Shown: one piece after another, positions 39,531 through 50,127 of the stretch
Layout: each line of letters starts with the position of its first letter
Position numbering within the stretch: the stretch's first letter is position 1
Origin: Lachancea mirantina
Lineage: Eukaryota > Ascomycota > Saccharomycetes > Saccharomycetales > Saccharomycetaceae
Reading direction: 5' to 3'
Length of the DNA: 64,000 nt
Assembly (NCBI GenBank): GCA_900074745.1
Contig: LT598465.1
Coordinates: forward strand, 1,054,001-1,118,000
Position numbers and translations under genes: made by a program
Notes under the pieces: model-generated
What the model saw: the letters and a program-made list of their open reading frames with translations, nothing else
Database searches by the model: none
Told to the model about the DNA's origin: nothing

Positions 39531-40990
39531 TTCCGAAGTATTCCAACACCCGTTCAAGGCCAAATGACTGTGGAGGGGGGAGGTGTTCGCCCGAGCAATA
39601 GACTCTCAACAAATAGGCAGGAGATACAGGACAAAGGTGTCCAAAGCCTTGGAAACGAGAAAACACTCCACGTGATAGGCAACCACGTGACCTTAGCACC
39701 TATTTCTGGTCGTGTAACATTTTCGTCAATGGTGATTAACTTTCGTTCCCCGCCGCCGCCATTACCAGGGCGTGCATTCTGTAACAAACGAGGACAAGCA
39801 CAAACACGGCATTGTCTGAGATCAGCGGCGGACACGCATCGTGCGATGCCGCGTACAGGCTAAATTTCGGCCGCTTTTCGTACTCAGAACCAGCTCTGTT
39901 TTTAGAGACGTAGCGTTTCTGTACGTGAACGAACAACGAACCATTTATAAGACGGCCCTGTTTGAGCGGGGCGGTGTGTTTCAAGGAGAGGATTCCCATT
40001 GAGTCCCCATGTGACCTTTTCGAAGTGGCTCGCGAAGCATGCGTTAGAGTTCTTTAAGCCGTCCCGTTCGTCGCGTTCTTGGCTCCCCAAGAGTGAACGG
40101 CAAATGAGAACGTTGTTATAGCCGCGAACGCGTTGACCCCGTTTTGATATGAGTCACGTGATCTAATTTGAGAGGATCGTGATTTATGAGCAATTGAATC
40201 GCGATCAACGGCTTCGGCGATAGAATTTATCCGCGATCGATTTTTCCGAGGCACCGGGAGTTCTTCCAGGCAAGGGTCCGTACAGGATGCGCATCGGAAG
40301 CCGCCCGGAAGGCTTCATCGAGAACAATCGCATCGAAGTCAGGTAAGCAAGGAAGTATTGAACGTTGATTCTTCGCGGCGCAGCCAGGGGCACCAACTAT
40401 TTATTCCGGCTTCAACGCTGAGTCTGCGTGCCCAGAGAGTTGAAAACTATTTCGAAAATTACGACTCATCCTAAAGAATTCAAAGTTGGCTTATGAGAAG
40501 GTAGACACAAGCAAGACGCTGTGTGATTGCAAAGCTGCTATGCGTGTTTCGCCGGTTTTTGGTCTACATGACTATGAAATCCTGAGGATTCATCGGACTT
40601 TTGATGCAGAAAATCGCTAATCGCCGAAAATGATCTATTAATATTTATTACGGCCGTCGAGCAAATTTATCCGAAAGCCGTCGAAAACCCTGCAAGTGAA
40701 AGAACACCCCGAGGTTACTAATAGCTAAGCCTTTGAAGTAGGGAAGCATTTGAGGTGAAATTGGTATTGACTACTGGTGGTTCCTTTCCTTTGAACAGGG
40801 TACTGAGATATATCACACTTGAATAAGTTAGCAGTCCGAAATTGCGAGCGTCGAGCATTACCGAGTGACAAATAGACAACAATTCCCATTCCGAATTCTT
40901 TAGTCAGTATCTTTAGGAAATCGGCAGCTATCGAGCTTAATAGATCTCTACCAAGGTTTTCGGAATCTTACTAGTGATTTCTTTGCCACG
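39531..40990. other. Long divergent intergenic region between GPT2 and RSB1
   Basis: 1.46 kb. Two CACGTG boxes (39669-39674, 39684-39689), 15 bases apart, lie 139-159 bases upstream of GPT2. bHLH factors (Ino2/Ino4, Cbf1 or Pho4) could bind them. Another GTCACGTGATC is at ~40153. No Pdr1-type TCCGYGGA site was seen before RSB1. Open frames of 60-90 codons on the minus strand have no recognisable content. Confidence 0.45.
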
Positions 40991-42046
40991 ATGCTTTCAA
41001 TCAGAGATCATATCCCGCAATCGGAAATTCCGGCCAACTTGTCCATGTACTCGGGCATGGTGCCAAATTTCCGATTCAATGTGACCATGGCCGCGATTTT
41101 TGGCCTCTTGTGGATTTTCCAGTTGGGTGCTGGAGTGTACACGCGACAGTACTGGATTTGCATCGCTTTCATCTGTGCGTGCGGTCTAGAAGTGGCTGGT
41201 TACACGGGCAGAGCATTGAGCTCTAACGATGTGCAAAATGTAAACTACTTTTTGTTACAATTTATTTGTCTGACAATTGCTCCAGTGTTCACAATGGGGG
41301 GCGTTTACTACCAGCTCGCAAAGCTGATCGAGATTTATGGTCACTCATTCGCCCTGCTGTCATCGCCCATGGCTTACTCCTATATCTTCATGGGTTGCGA
41401 CATCATCTCGCTGGTGGTTCAGGCGGTAGGTGGCGGGATGTCTGGCACTGCCGCAGCAAATTATGAAAGCTCTGCCACCGGCGATCACATTTTCGTAGCC
41501 GGGTTAGCCTTTCAGGTCTTCACTATGACGGCCTTCTTGTTTCTCTGGTTTCATTTTTGCTATCTGATTTACATCAAGGCGCGTGAACGTCACGTTGGAG
41601 CCCAAAAGTTTTCGCGGAACCTGCTACAGATCACTCAAACAGAAATCGACTACTTATACCGGCCCAAATTTGAATTTCTCAGGCAGCCGGAACGCTGGGT
41701 CTTCAAATATTTCCCTCTTGCTCTAACGGCGACAGTTATCTTCGTGTATGTTCGTTGCATATACAGAGTCATCGAATTGGCGGAGGGCTGGTCCGGCTAC
41801 CTGATTACACATGAATGGTATTTCATTATTCTCGATGCACTGATGATATCGGCGGCAACGTTAGCGCTGTCGATCTTCCATCCAGGATTTGCTTTCAAAG
41901 GTAAATCGGTTGGCATTAAAATCACCAGCCGGAAGAAGGCTGCGATGTTGGAGTCTGCCCCATCTGAGTCTACCCCGTGGGAGCACGATTCCACTTCGAG
42001 CTCGGGCGAAATGCAAGAGTTGAACAAGTACTCCTCACAAGTTTAA
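40991..42046 (+). CDS. RSB1: RTA1-family seven-helix membrane protein, RSB1-like
   Basis: 351 residues with about seven hydrophobic helices and a short N-terminal region before the first. RTA1-family features: GYTGRALSSND, LLQFICLTIAPVFTMGGVYYQLAKLI and GCDIISLVVQAVGGGMSG. The cytosolic tail is Ser-rich. S. cerevisiae Rsb1 is a plasma-membrane protein linked to release of sphingoid long-chain bases and to lipid asymmetry; relatives are RTA1, PUG1 and YLR046C. The place between ETT1/BET3/GPT2 and RAT1 fits YOR049C, which makes RSB1 the best call within the family. Confidence 0.85.
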   Translation: MLSIRDHIPQSEIPANLSMYSGMVPNFRFNVTMAAIFGLLWIFQLGAGVYTRQYWICIAFICACGLEVAGYTGRALSSNDVQNVNYFLLQFICLTIAPVFTMGGVYYQLAKLIEIYGHSFALLSSPMAYSYIFMGCDIISLVVQAVGGGMSGTAAANYESSATGDHIFVAGLAFQVFTMTAFLFLWFHFCYLIYIKARERHVGAQKFSRNLLQITQTEIDYLYRPKFEFLRQPERWVFKYFPLALTATVIFVYVRCIYRVIELAEGWSGYLITHEWYFIILDALMISAATLALSIFHPGFAFKGKSVGIKITSRKKAAMLESAPSESTPWEHDSTSSSGEMQELNKYSSQV

Positions 42047-42261
42047 TCCGCACGTCGCATTTGACACAATTATAAAGGTCGGATTTATCTTTCAATGTAC
42101 TCTATATGGTTAAAAACAGCAAACTGCTTTTAAAGAATCAGCGCCGCAACTGTTCAAGAATATTAATTGGGCCAATTATGAAAATGCTAAGAATATTTTA
42201 CTTGAGAAATTAGGCAGGCGCTTTGGCCAAAACTTAAGCGCGAGCCTTTTTGTAGCGAAAA

Positions 42262-43404
42262 TCAACCATGTAAAACACTCAGTGGACTCTGTCCTAGGCT
42301 TTCCGACTGACTTAACACCTCATTCCAGTCCATGCTTTTCTTGCTCTCGTCTAGATCGCTCCAACTCTCGACAAATGTCTCTAGCGGGTCGTTTCGACAC
42401 GTCTTCATTCCTTCATTAACGGAAGCATACAGTTGTTTTACAAGATTGAAGTCGCAGAGAAACGAAGATGGCTCCCAAGAGTGTAGTGGGTTGACCGGCC
42501 CAATTCTTTGACTCATGTGATAGTCTTGCATTTTATACCCACACAATCCTTTAAGCCGGTCCACTAAGCTTGGTCGGTACGTTGCACAGTAGTCGATGGC
42601 GAGCAATCTGTGATCCGGAACACAGAGTTTTAGAATATGCAGAAGTTGCACCAATTTTGTCGGGATGAAGGCTTCGTCGCCGGCTGCACCGTTCAAATGT
42701 CCTTCCAATAATCTGAACGTCTTATTGCACCAATAATCCATGTCCATTTCAAGCCTCATATTGCGGCTTCCGTCTGTCGCTATGTCAACGAAACCCTGGT
42801 GCCATTCATTGCCTCTCCTGACGATCAAATCTTGCGAAAGATTTCGCATAATGTCGTCGACCATCAAAATGTGTGCAGGATCGTCAACAAGGAAGTCCGG
42901 TTCCGTGGAAAACAGACTGTGGTCTACGATTTTTATCTTGGTGTCAGGGATGAGCTTGCGTCTTGAATCATCATGTAACGGTACAAGAAAAACGGTGACT
43001 CTGTCGAACAAGCCGGGGCTAATCGTGGACCGGAAATACTCTAAAAGTGTTCTTGCAATGGAAAGTGAACGGTGGAAATCAGTGTGCAACAATACGACAT
43101 TTAAATTGTAGTAGGGGTAATAGTTGAGCTTATAGTCTACCAGCAACCACCGAGCGATACAATGTGACAATAGCTGTTGGAATGGCGCAGTAGTTGGCAG
43201 GGAATGTCTGGCCCTTAAACTCATCTGAGAAGCAAAGAAATTTTGGGATTTCTGATTTTCGATTCCCACCCATTCAATGAAATCACGGTACGGTATCGTG
43301 GCCTCGCTGCCTCTCGCTGGGAGCCCGGAGCGGAGAAGATCGTGCGTAGTCCATAAAGGAAAGGTGTGCTTTCTCCTTAGTATCAGCTTCTGAAAGCTCC
43401 TCAT
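42262..43404 (-). CDS. DUF185/MidA-like protein (NDUFAF7 family), probably mitochondrial; SAM site degenerate
   Basis: 380 residues from the ATG at 43404. The basic N-terminus (MRSFQKLILRRKHTF) suits a mitochondrial presequence. The late part (EAFIPTKLVQLLHILKLCVPDHRLLAIDY, then CDFNLVKQLY) reads like fungal DUF185 proteins, where the same places have YIPTRLLQFFEIL and PTDFxxVKxLY. Where MidA enzymes have the Gly-rich SAM loop (ELGPGxGTL), this protein has NVVLLHTDFHRSLS, and the EVFDN motif reads MVDDIMRN. It may therefore have lost methyltransferase activity. In S. cerevisiae the likely counterpart is YKL162C. It is not at this place there. Confidence 0.6.
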   Translation of the reverse strand: MRSFQKLILRRKHTFPLWTTHDLLRSGLPARGSEATIPYRDFIEWVGIENQKSQNFFASQMSLRARHSLPTTAPFQQLLSHCIARWLLVDYKLNYYPYYNLNVVLLHTDFHRSLSIARTLLEYFRSTISPGLFDRVTVFLVPLHDDSRRKLIPDTKIKIVDHSLFSTEPDFLVDDPAHILMVDDIMRNLSQDLIVRRGNEWHQGFVDIATDGSRNMRLEMDMDYWCNKTFRLLEGHLNGAAGDEAFIPTKLVQLLHILKLCVPDHRLLAIDYCATYRPSLVDRLKGLCGYKMQDYHMSQRIGPVNPLHSWEPSSFLCDFNLVKQLYASVNEGMKTCRNDPLETFVESWSDLDESKKSMDWNEVLSQSESLGQSPLSVLHG

Positions 43405-44741
43405 GGTAAAAGCAGTAGATGCGATCACGAGAAAAAGCCTTTCACGACGTTTAGCCGATAAGAATAAGAGGACTCAATTTCTTGAGTTGGGGTTTTTTTA
43501 TCTTTAAAAGGATATAGAAGTTCGTCTTAGAGGCTCATCAGTTGGAAATTGTAGAGAAGGAGTGAAAGCGTTCGTAAGGTGTTGATTTTTAAGAGACACG
43601 CACTTGAAGAAGGTCGTAAAGAAACAGTACAAATCCGGATATTTTAACTTTGTTTACCGCTAGAGAAATTATAGACCTTTTAGCGGACACCTTATGTGGT
43701 TGTCGAGATCGAATTTTCAAGCAATTCGTTTCATGCAAACGAAACTTCTGATAAAGGTATGAATTTATATTCAACGAGGGTCACAGACGTTTGATCCAGG
43801 TGAGCTACTCATTTAATGTTCCGGTCAATTGTGCCTCTAGGGAATTCATGCTTACCTTAAGAGTTTATACTTGTGAAGGTTTTTGTAGCTAGTCGTCTTA
43901 TCTTCTCATTTTCTTTCCTTACAAAATGTTAACCATTTGGTAAAGTGACAACTTGTATCATACGTTGTACAAACTCAACTTTTATTCTGTGCATATTATA
44001 AAAGGACTCCAAGGTGGAAAATTCCCTATTCTGAAAGATCCTGGTTCTGTGTTTACTTTGTTCTGGAGTCTCTTTAGAGCCGTGGTTTGTTCTTCGCCTT
44101 AGCGGCTAATCAAAGCTCCCCTAATAAAACGAAGACTCGTCATACGACACCAAGCAGCGTATGTTTGTTTAACTTATAGGTACATTTCGAAAAACTAGCT
44201 GTTTTCGGACTTACCTCTAACATTTGCAAGCGTACTTTCGTAAAGTGAACCTTTTCCGAAAAGCATGAAATGAGTCAAGGACCATAAAAACGGTAGAAAG
44301 TAGAGGGCCAATTGCGGATTTGTTTGCTATAGTTAAGTTCAGCAAATCACCATACCGTTTAGATTGTAGCTTATTCGTTAGAGCATCGAGCGAGCATTAG
44401 ACGAAATTTGCATCAATTACGTATCCAAGACATACATCAAGAGACCACTTAAACTAATTTGAAGTAAAATGCAGGGTATCGAATTCCTTTATAGTTTCTG
44501 TCTCTACTTTATCTTTGATGTCTTTATTGAGAGATATCGAATTTCCAAGAAGTGACATTTTGAAAAAAGGGTATCATTGGGAGCCATTTGCAATTAGTGC
44601 CAACCACGGACGTCTATAAACAAGGTTAAGCTTGTGCATCTCATTCTGTTTCCCCCTGGTAATCTAGGTTAGGAAGACATAGTCTCTCGCAAACTCTTTT
44701 TGAGTAAACAAGAAGTCATCTGCTATCCTGTATCTCCTGCG
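43405..44741. other. Long divergent intergenic region between the DUF185 gene and TDP1
   Basis: 1.34 kb with no supported gene, tRNA or repeat. A TATAAAAGG lies at ~43998. TTTCCGAAAAG near 44253 resembles part of a centromere CDEIII but lacks the rest. Confidence 0.4.
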
Positions 44742-46466
44742 ATGGCAGAAGATGACATTTCAGAAGTCAGAAAGCGCGTGAGAGACCGTTGGTCACAATT
44801 CGGAAATGAGGAACCAAAAAGAGTCAAAAGCAGTAGGCAACTCAACCAAGAAGAGATCATAGACCTAACATCAGAGGCCGAAGAGACCGACATTGAAAAT
44901 GCAACAGAACAACTTAGCGCCGGCGCAACCGATAACGAAACTAAGGAGTCAGAAGGTTCACCGTATCCGAAAGCTCGTGGGTCATTCAAACGAGAAGAAG
45001 CGCTTGACACGCCGTCTTTCAAAATTGTCAAATCAAACCTATATGAAACGACCGGAGCAAGCCAGGAAAAGTTCACAGATTTCACCGAAATTTTTTCGAG
45101 CGCAGATTTATGTCGGTGCTGGCTGTTTAGTTTTCAATACGAGTTGGATTACATTTTGACTATGTTTGATCCCCGGGTTAAGCTAACCATTGTTGCTCAA
45201 AAGGGTACCATTCTCCCTTTAAGCGTTATGACGCCAAAACTTAAGTCGCTAATTAGCAACATGAAAACATTACTCATTGACATGCCACCTTTTACGTGTC
45301 ATCACTCCAAGCTTATAATAAACGAATACAAGGATGGGGGCGTGCGAATATACATCCCATCCAATAACTTCACATCGGCCGAAACAAATTTACCACAGCA
45401 AGTGGTTTGGAGCAGTCCTCTGCTGCCCCGTGAGAGCCAGGCACGGAAAAGTATGTCTCATTTCAGAGACAGTTTATTGCAATACTTGTCAACGTACGAT
45501 TGTGATTTGAGTGATCTGAATGAGACCATTACGAAAACAAATTTTACCAAAATTGAGGAATATGGTTTGAAATTCATATATTCCTCCCCTAGACCCGCTA
45601 AGAAGCTTTTTGATGATTCTGGAACCGGGTTTCGACTTTTGTGCAATGAATTGCAGGATTTTCGTCACGTTAAGGACCCTTCAAACAAGGATAATCAATT
45701 ACATCATTATTTTTGCCAGGTCTCCACTATTGGGGCGCCATTGACAGCTGGTTCTTCGCCGCCTGGTAATTTGTTGACACATCTCATGATCCCATTTCTT
45801 TCGGGCTTATTACCTGCTGTTGAGCTTCAAACAAAAAAGCGGACCAATCAATTATTGGATTGGGATCGATTGGCAGAGCTATACAAATTACAGGGAATAA
45901 AACCGTATATCTTGTATCCTACTGAGAAGGAAATTCGGAATTGCACACTGGGATACATGGCGAGTGGCTGGTTTCACTACCACCGCGCGAGAAACGAATG
46001 TGCTAGAAAAGTTTACGAAAAGCTCAAAAGTAGCGGTTTCTTCTTCAAGCAGCGCCAAGAAAGACACACGTCTCGAAACACTACCCCTTCTCATACGAAA
46101 TTTTATGCTAAGTTTACTACAAATTCTCAAAACTCTGAAAGCTTCAACTGTCCAGACTGGGTTTTATTCACAACGGCGAATTTGAGTCTTCATGCATGGG
46201 GGACAGCCACTCGAAAACCCAAAAATTATGAAGTTGGAGTTCTAATGACATCTTCTGAAAATCGGCAACTTGTAATCAAAAACCCGATCCACTCACTAAA
46301 AGGCAATGGGCTGGACGAAACTGCTTCCACGAAAAAGACCCTAAGCATCCTGCTGCCGTATATTCTGCCACCCGAAAAGTTTGACGATCAGGACGACTGT
46401 TTTTGTATCTCTAAATCATACTCCCAGCCAGACGCCTTGGGTAATAGGCATGTGCCTAGCCAGTGA
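44742..46466 (+). CDS. TDP1: Tyrosyl-DNA phosphodiesterase 1
   Basis: 574 residues from the ATG at 44742 (S. cerevisiae 544). Two HKD half-sites of the phospholipase D superfamily: HHSKLIINEYKDGG near residue 187 and SHTKFYAKF near 451, the latter followed by TANLSLHAWG. Each His-Lys pair serves catalysis; the first His attacks the DNA 3'-phosphotyrosyl bond. Tdp1 removes trapped topoisomerase I peptides from DNA. The N-terminal extension is charged and contains EEIIDLTS, which looks like a SUMO-interacting motif. In S. cerevisiae TDP1 is on chromosome II (YBR223C), so its location here is not shared. Confidence 0.93.
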   Translation: MAEDDISEVRKRVRDRWSQFGNEEPKRVKSSRQLNQEEIIDLTSEAEETDIENATEQLSAGATDNETKESEGSPYPKARGSFKREEALDTPSFKIVKSNLYETTGASQEKFTDFTEIFSSADLCRCWLFSFQYELDYILTMFDPRVKLTIVAQKGTILPLSVMTPKLKSLISNMKTLLIDMPPFTCHHSKLIINEYKDGGVRIYIPSNNFTSAETNLPQQVVWSSPLLPRESQARKSMSHFRDSLLQYLSTYDCDLSDLNETITKTNFTKIEEYGLKFIYSSPRPAKKLFDDSGTGFRLLCNELQDFRHVKDPSNKDNQLHHYFCQVSTIGAPLTAGSSPPGNLLTHLMIPFLSGLLPAVELQTKKRTNQLLDWDRLAELYKLQGIKPYILYPTEKEIRNCTLGYMASGWFHYHRARNECARKVYEKLKSSGFFFKQRQERHTSRNTTPSHTKFYAKFTTNSQNSESFNCPDWVLFTTANLSLHAWGTATRKPKNYEVGVLMTSSENRQLVIKNPIHSLKGNGLDETASTKKTLSILLPYILPPEKFDDQDDCFCISKSYSQPDALGNRHVPSQ

Positions 46467-46764
46467 ATTCAAAAAGCGGTGCAATGATAACAAGGTAAGG
46501 CAACTGGCGCTATTAGGATGGCTTCAATATTTTAGCAGGAACGGCATACTAAATGGCTATTCTCTTCTACTTGAAAGGAGACAAAAAGATCTTATTATTG
46601 GCACCATTATTCATTGTTCTTACAGCTCTAGGCTTTTATGCCAGTTCTAGTTTTTTCGTCGCATCTCATATGTGAATATCCATTAATGAAAAAATATTAA
46701 CACTCTCTTTAAAGACATCAGACAAAACACACCAGGGAAGTTTCAGGGAAACAATCAGTCCGTC

Positions 46765-49749
46765 ATGGGTGTTCCGTCATTCTTTAGGTGGCTTTCACGG
46801 AAGTATCCTAAGATTATTTCGCCTGTAATTGAAGACGCGCCACAGGTTGTCGATGGTGTTGCCCTGCCAATTGATTATTCTGCCCCGAATCCCAATGGAG
46901 AACTGGATAATTTGTATCTCGATATGAATGGTATTGTTCATCCATGCTCCCACCCTGAGAATCGTCCCCCGCCAGAAACCGAAGATGATATGCTTTTGGC
47001 GGTATTTGAATACACTAACAGAGTTTTAAACATGGCCAGGCCGCGCAAAGTGCTCATGATAGCAGTTGATGGAGTTGCGCCTCGCGCCAAAATGAACCAG
47101 CAAAGAAGCCGTAGATTCAGAAGTGCAAGGGATGCCCAAATTCAAAATGAAGAGCGCGAGAGAGTTTTGCAAGAAAAGGAAGATTTCGGTGAAGTCATTG
47201 ATGAGAGCGTTAGAAATAAAAGGACGTGGGATAGTAACGCTATCACTCCGGGAACGCCTTTTATGGTCAAGCTTGCTGCCGCGCTTCGATATTGGACAAG
47301 TTTCAAGCTCGCTACCGACCCAGGTTGGAAGAATTTGCAGGTAATTATCAGCGATGCAACGGTTCCTGGAGAAGGAGAACATAAAATCATGAACTTCATT
47401 CGAAGTCAGAGATTTGATCCCCAGTACAACCCAAATACGTCCCACTGCATATATGGGCTTGATGCCGATCTAATTTTTTTAGGACTGGCGACCCACGAGC
47501 CACATTTCAAAATTCTTCGAGAAGACGTCTTTGCCCAAGATAATCGTCGCAGACAGCGGGTTAAGGATACTTTTAATGTCACGGATGAAGAAAAACAAAT
47601 GCTTGAACAACAAGACTCCGAAAAGCCATTTCTTTGGTTACATATAAGTGTACTCCGTGAGTATCTTAGCGCTGAGCTTTTCATACCGCGTCTTTCGTTT
47701 GAGTTCGACCTGGAGAGGGCCATTGATGATTGGGTGTTTATGTGTTTTTTCTGCGGTAACGATTTTCTACCGCATTTGCCATCTTTAGACGTGAGGGAAA
47801 ACAGTATAGATACTTTGGTGGAAGTATGGAGGATAATTTTACCGCAGCTGAGAACTTATATGACATGCGATGGAATTTTGAACCTTGAGTGCGTTGAACT
47901 CTTGATGAGTAACCTCGCGAGCAGAGAGCCGGAGATTTTCAAGAGTCGCTACAATCAGGAACTGCGCAAACAGGAGGCCGCAAAAAGAAGGAAACTGCTC
48001 AAGAATAGTAATGTTACACAGGGGAAAACTGATAGGAACTTTACTGCTCCTCTTGAAAGTTTTCCTTTGTACGATGTGAGTGGCAATTCCGCAAAGAACT
48101 CATTGAATCTTTCAAACGCCGACTTTGTGAAATACAGGAAGGAGATGAATTTGGCCAACGAGGGCAATAAAACTTCCGCTGAAGTGTTGAAAATGCAAAG
48201 CATGCTGAATGAAAACGGTGTTCAGTCTCAAGAATCTCAAATTTCTGTTGTCAGCGCCGCGAATGAAGCTAATTTTGATGCTGCTGCTGCGATGAAGCAG
48301 AAGCTGGAATCTCAAATTATAAAGACAGAAGCAACAGACGACAATAACGAGAATGCTGCTTCCAAAGACAACGACGAGCTCATTACGCCAGAGGCAGGAA
48401 ACCATGAAGATGTCGTTGAGCGCTCATTAAAAAGAAAGCTCGAAGATTCAGCAGATACCCCTAATTCGGGCCTAGAAGGCGAAGATGATACCGGCAGTTT
48501 GGCCGGGGTACCTTTAGTACATCCTAGCGGCGTAGTCAGTGGTGTAATCGACACCGATGAGGCTGTCAAGCTCTATGAACCTGGATTTCATGATCGTTAC
48601 TATAGAGCTAAATTCGGAGTTTTCGGTAACGACGCTGACAAATTAAGGAAAGACCTTGTTCGGTGTTATGTTGAGGGGATATCATGGGTGCTGCTGTACT
48701 ACTATCAAGGTTGTGCGTCCTGGAATTGGTATTATCCTTACCACTACGCTCCTTTTGCAAGCGATTTCAAGGACGTCAAAAATTTGAAGATTGAATTTGA
48801 GGAGGGAGAACCATTTTTGCCTTATGAGCAATTGATGAGTGTCCTGCCCGCAGCGTCGGCTCATAACTTGCCACCACTGTTCAAGAGTCTCATGAGCGAA
48901 CCAGACTCTGAAATAATAGAATTCTACCCCGAGGAATTCCCTATCGACATGAACGGGAAGAAAATGTCATGGCAGGGTATAGCGTTGCTGCCATTTATTG
49001 ATGAACGCAAGTTGCTGAAAGTCGTTAGAGATCAATACCAATACTTGAGTGCAGACGAACTTGCCCGTAACGTCAGGAAGGATGAAGTTTTGCTTATCAG
49101 CAATAAAAATGCGAACTATGCAAAATTCGCTACAAATTTGTACGGCGATACGCCCGTCGAGGTTGTGAAGTTTCAGCATTTCGCCAGTGGTCTCTCGGGA
49201 GAAGCCTTTCGCGACGTGGAAGGTTTTGTGCTTAATAGTAAGCTTTCGAGCCCCGTCAGCGGCGGTGGGCTGCCCGATTTGAGTACTAATCTGTTCATGA
49301 AGGTTGGCTACAGAATGCCCGAGATAACATGCCGGAGCAAGTCTGTGCTCTTGAATGGGTTCATACCATCCCAGCCAATGTTGACTCCTCAAGACCGCGA
49401 CGCAGTCGTGCACCGCTACAGCCAGCGTTGGAACGCAGCAGACATGAAATACAACGTTGTTCCGGTGGGTCCGTGTGCAACCACGCAGTACCAGCCGCGG
49501 TTGGGTGGGTACAAATCCTTCTTGTATTTCCAGCAGGTGAACATGCAGCCTCACAATAACATGCCGTCGCAGTACGCGAATCGTCACGGACCGCCAGAGC
49601 GTATGTCGCGATTCAACAACCATGGCAGTAACAATTCGAGGTTTTCAAATGCGCGGAACTACCAGACAAATCGCGACCAACAAGGCGGTCGTTATTCTCG
49701 CTATTCTGGCTCTTCACGCCCACCGCCGCGGAATTCGGGCTACAATTGA
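46765..49749 (+). CDS. RAT1: Nuclear 5'-3' exoribonuclease Rat1 (Xrn2)
   Basis: 994 residues (S. cerevisiae 1006). The start MGVPSFFRWLSRKYPKI and the acidic catalytic clusters of XRN enzymes are present: LYLDMNGIVHPC, VPGEGEHKIM, YGLDADLIFLGL and FCGNDFLPHLPSL. The middle insert (~410-590) is charged and low in complexity, followed by the second conserved part (WVLLYYYQGCASWNWYYPYHYAPFASD). The Arg/Gly/Asn-rich tail is typical. Rat1 with Rai1 trims rRNA and snoRNA 5' ends and drives torpedo termination of RNA polymerase II. Confidence 0.98.
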   Translation: MGVPSFFRWLSRKYPKIISPVIEDAPQVVDGVALPIDYSAPNPNGELDNLYLDMNGIVHPCSHPENRPPPETEDDMLLAVFEYTNRVLNMARPRKVLMIAVDGVAPRAKMNQQRSRRFRSARDAQIQNEERERVLQEKEDFGEVIDESVRNKRTWDSNAITPGTPFMVKLAAALRYWTSFKLATDPGWKNLQVIISDATVPGEGEHKIMNFIRSQRFDPQYNPNTSHCIYGLDADLIFLGLATHEPHFKILREDVFAQDNRRRQRVKDTFNVTDEEKQMLEQQDSEKPFLWLHISVLREYLSAELFIPRLSFEFDLERAIDDWVFMCFFCGNDFLPHLPSLDVRENSIDTLVEVWRIILPQLRTYMTCDGILNLECVELLMSNLASREPEIFKSRYNQELRKQEAAKRRKLLKNSNVTQGKTDRNFTAPLESFPLYDVSGNSAKNSLNLSNADFVKYRKEMNLANEGNKTSAEVLKMQSMLNENGVQSQESQISVVSAANEANFDAAAAMKQKLESQIIKTEATDDNNENAASKDNDELITPEAGNHEDVVERSLKRKLEDSADTPNSGLEGEDDTGSLAGVPLVHPSGVVSGVIDTDEAVKLYEPGFHDRYYRAKFGVFGNDADKLRKDLVRCYVEGISWVLLYYYQGCASWNWYYPYHYAPFASDFKDVKNLKIEFEEGEPFLPYEQLMSVLPAASAHNLPPLFKSLMSEPDSEIIEFYPEEFPIDMNGKKMSWQGIALLPFIDERKLLKVVRDQYQYLSADELARNVRKDEVLLISNKNANYAKFATNLYGDTPVEVVKFQHFASGLSGEAFRDVEGFVLNSKLSSPVSGGGLPDLSTNLFMKVGYRMPEITCRSKSVLLNGFIPSQPMLTPQDRDAVVHRYSQRWNAADMKYNVVPVGPCATTQYQPRLGGYKSFLYFQQVNMQPHNNMPSQYANRHGPPERMSRFNNHGSNNSRFSNARNYQTNRDQQGGRYSRYSGSSRPPPRNSGYN

Positions 49750-50127
49750 ACCTGTACGCTAACTATACAATGATTAAATAGGCGGTCTAGATCTGAAAAG
49801 AGTCGAGAGGTATTTAGTTGTACCAGTTCAGCTCGTCTTGTTTATTAAGTTGTGCTTCTCCCTTCCTGATTTTCTTTCAAGCCCAGAAACGACTCAAAGA
49901 TTGAAAAACATAAAAAAACATAATATCATTAGTGACAGTCGGTAGCGACACCCGACACACTAAGGGCTGATAAATGATAAAATAAAGCAATAGTAGTAGA
50001 ACGAAAGGGTCCTTTGACTTCCTTATATCATCACTCGAACGAGGACGAACTAATACACACTACTTGATTGTCACGTGATCAACGACTAGTCTCCTGCTCC
50101 AAAATACCCTCTCTTCTTTCAGCAGTA
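49750..50127. other. Intergenic between RAT1 and tRNA-Glu
   Basis: 378 bases; AT-rich tracts and one TCACGTGATC at ~50081. No LTR-like TG...CA unit with flanking duplication was seen, although such sites next to tRNA genes are common targets in yeasts. Confidence 0.4.

Noticed and set aside
40140-40200. GTCACGTGATC as a possible CDEI
   Set aside because: Following DNA is not AT-rich and no CDEIII follows. It is one of many E-boxes in this window.
40054-40254. 66-codon minus-strand frame in the GPT2-RSB1 gap
   Set aside because: Composition looks random, no homolog is recalled, and no clear promoter or stop context supports it.
44240-44265. TTTTCCGAAAAG resembling a centromere CDEIII core
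   Set aside because: The rest of CDEIII does not match, no CDEI (RTCACRTG) lies at a suitable distance, and no very AT-rich CDEII separates them.
49800-50127. Possible solo LTR upstream of tRNA-Glu
   Set aside because: No TG...CA boundary pair or short target duplication was found; only AT-rich tracts and a small GTCGG/CCGAC repeat are present.
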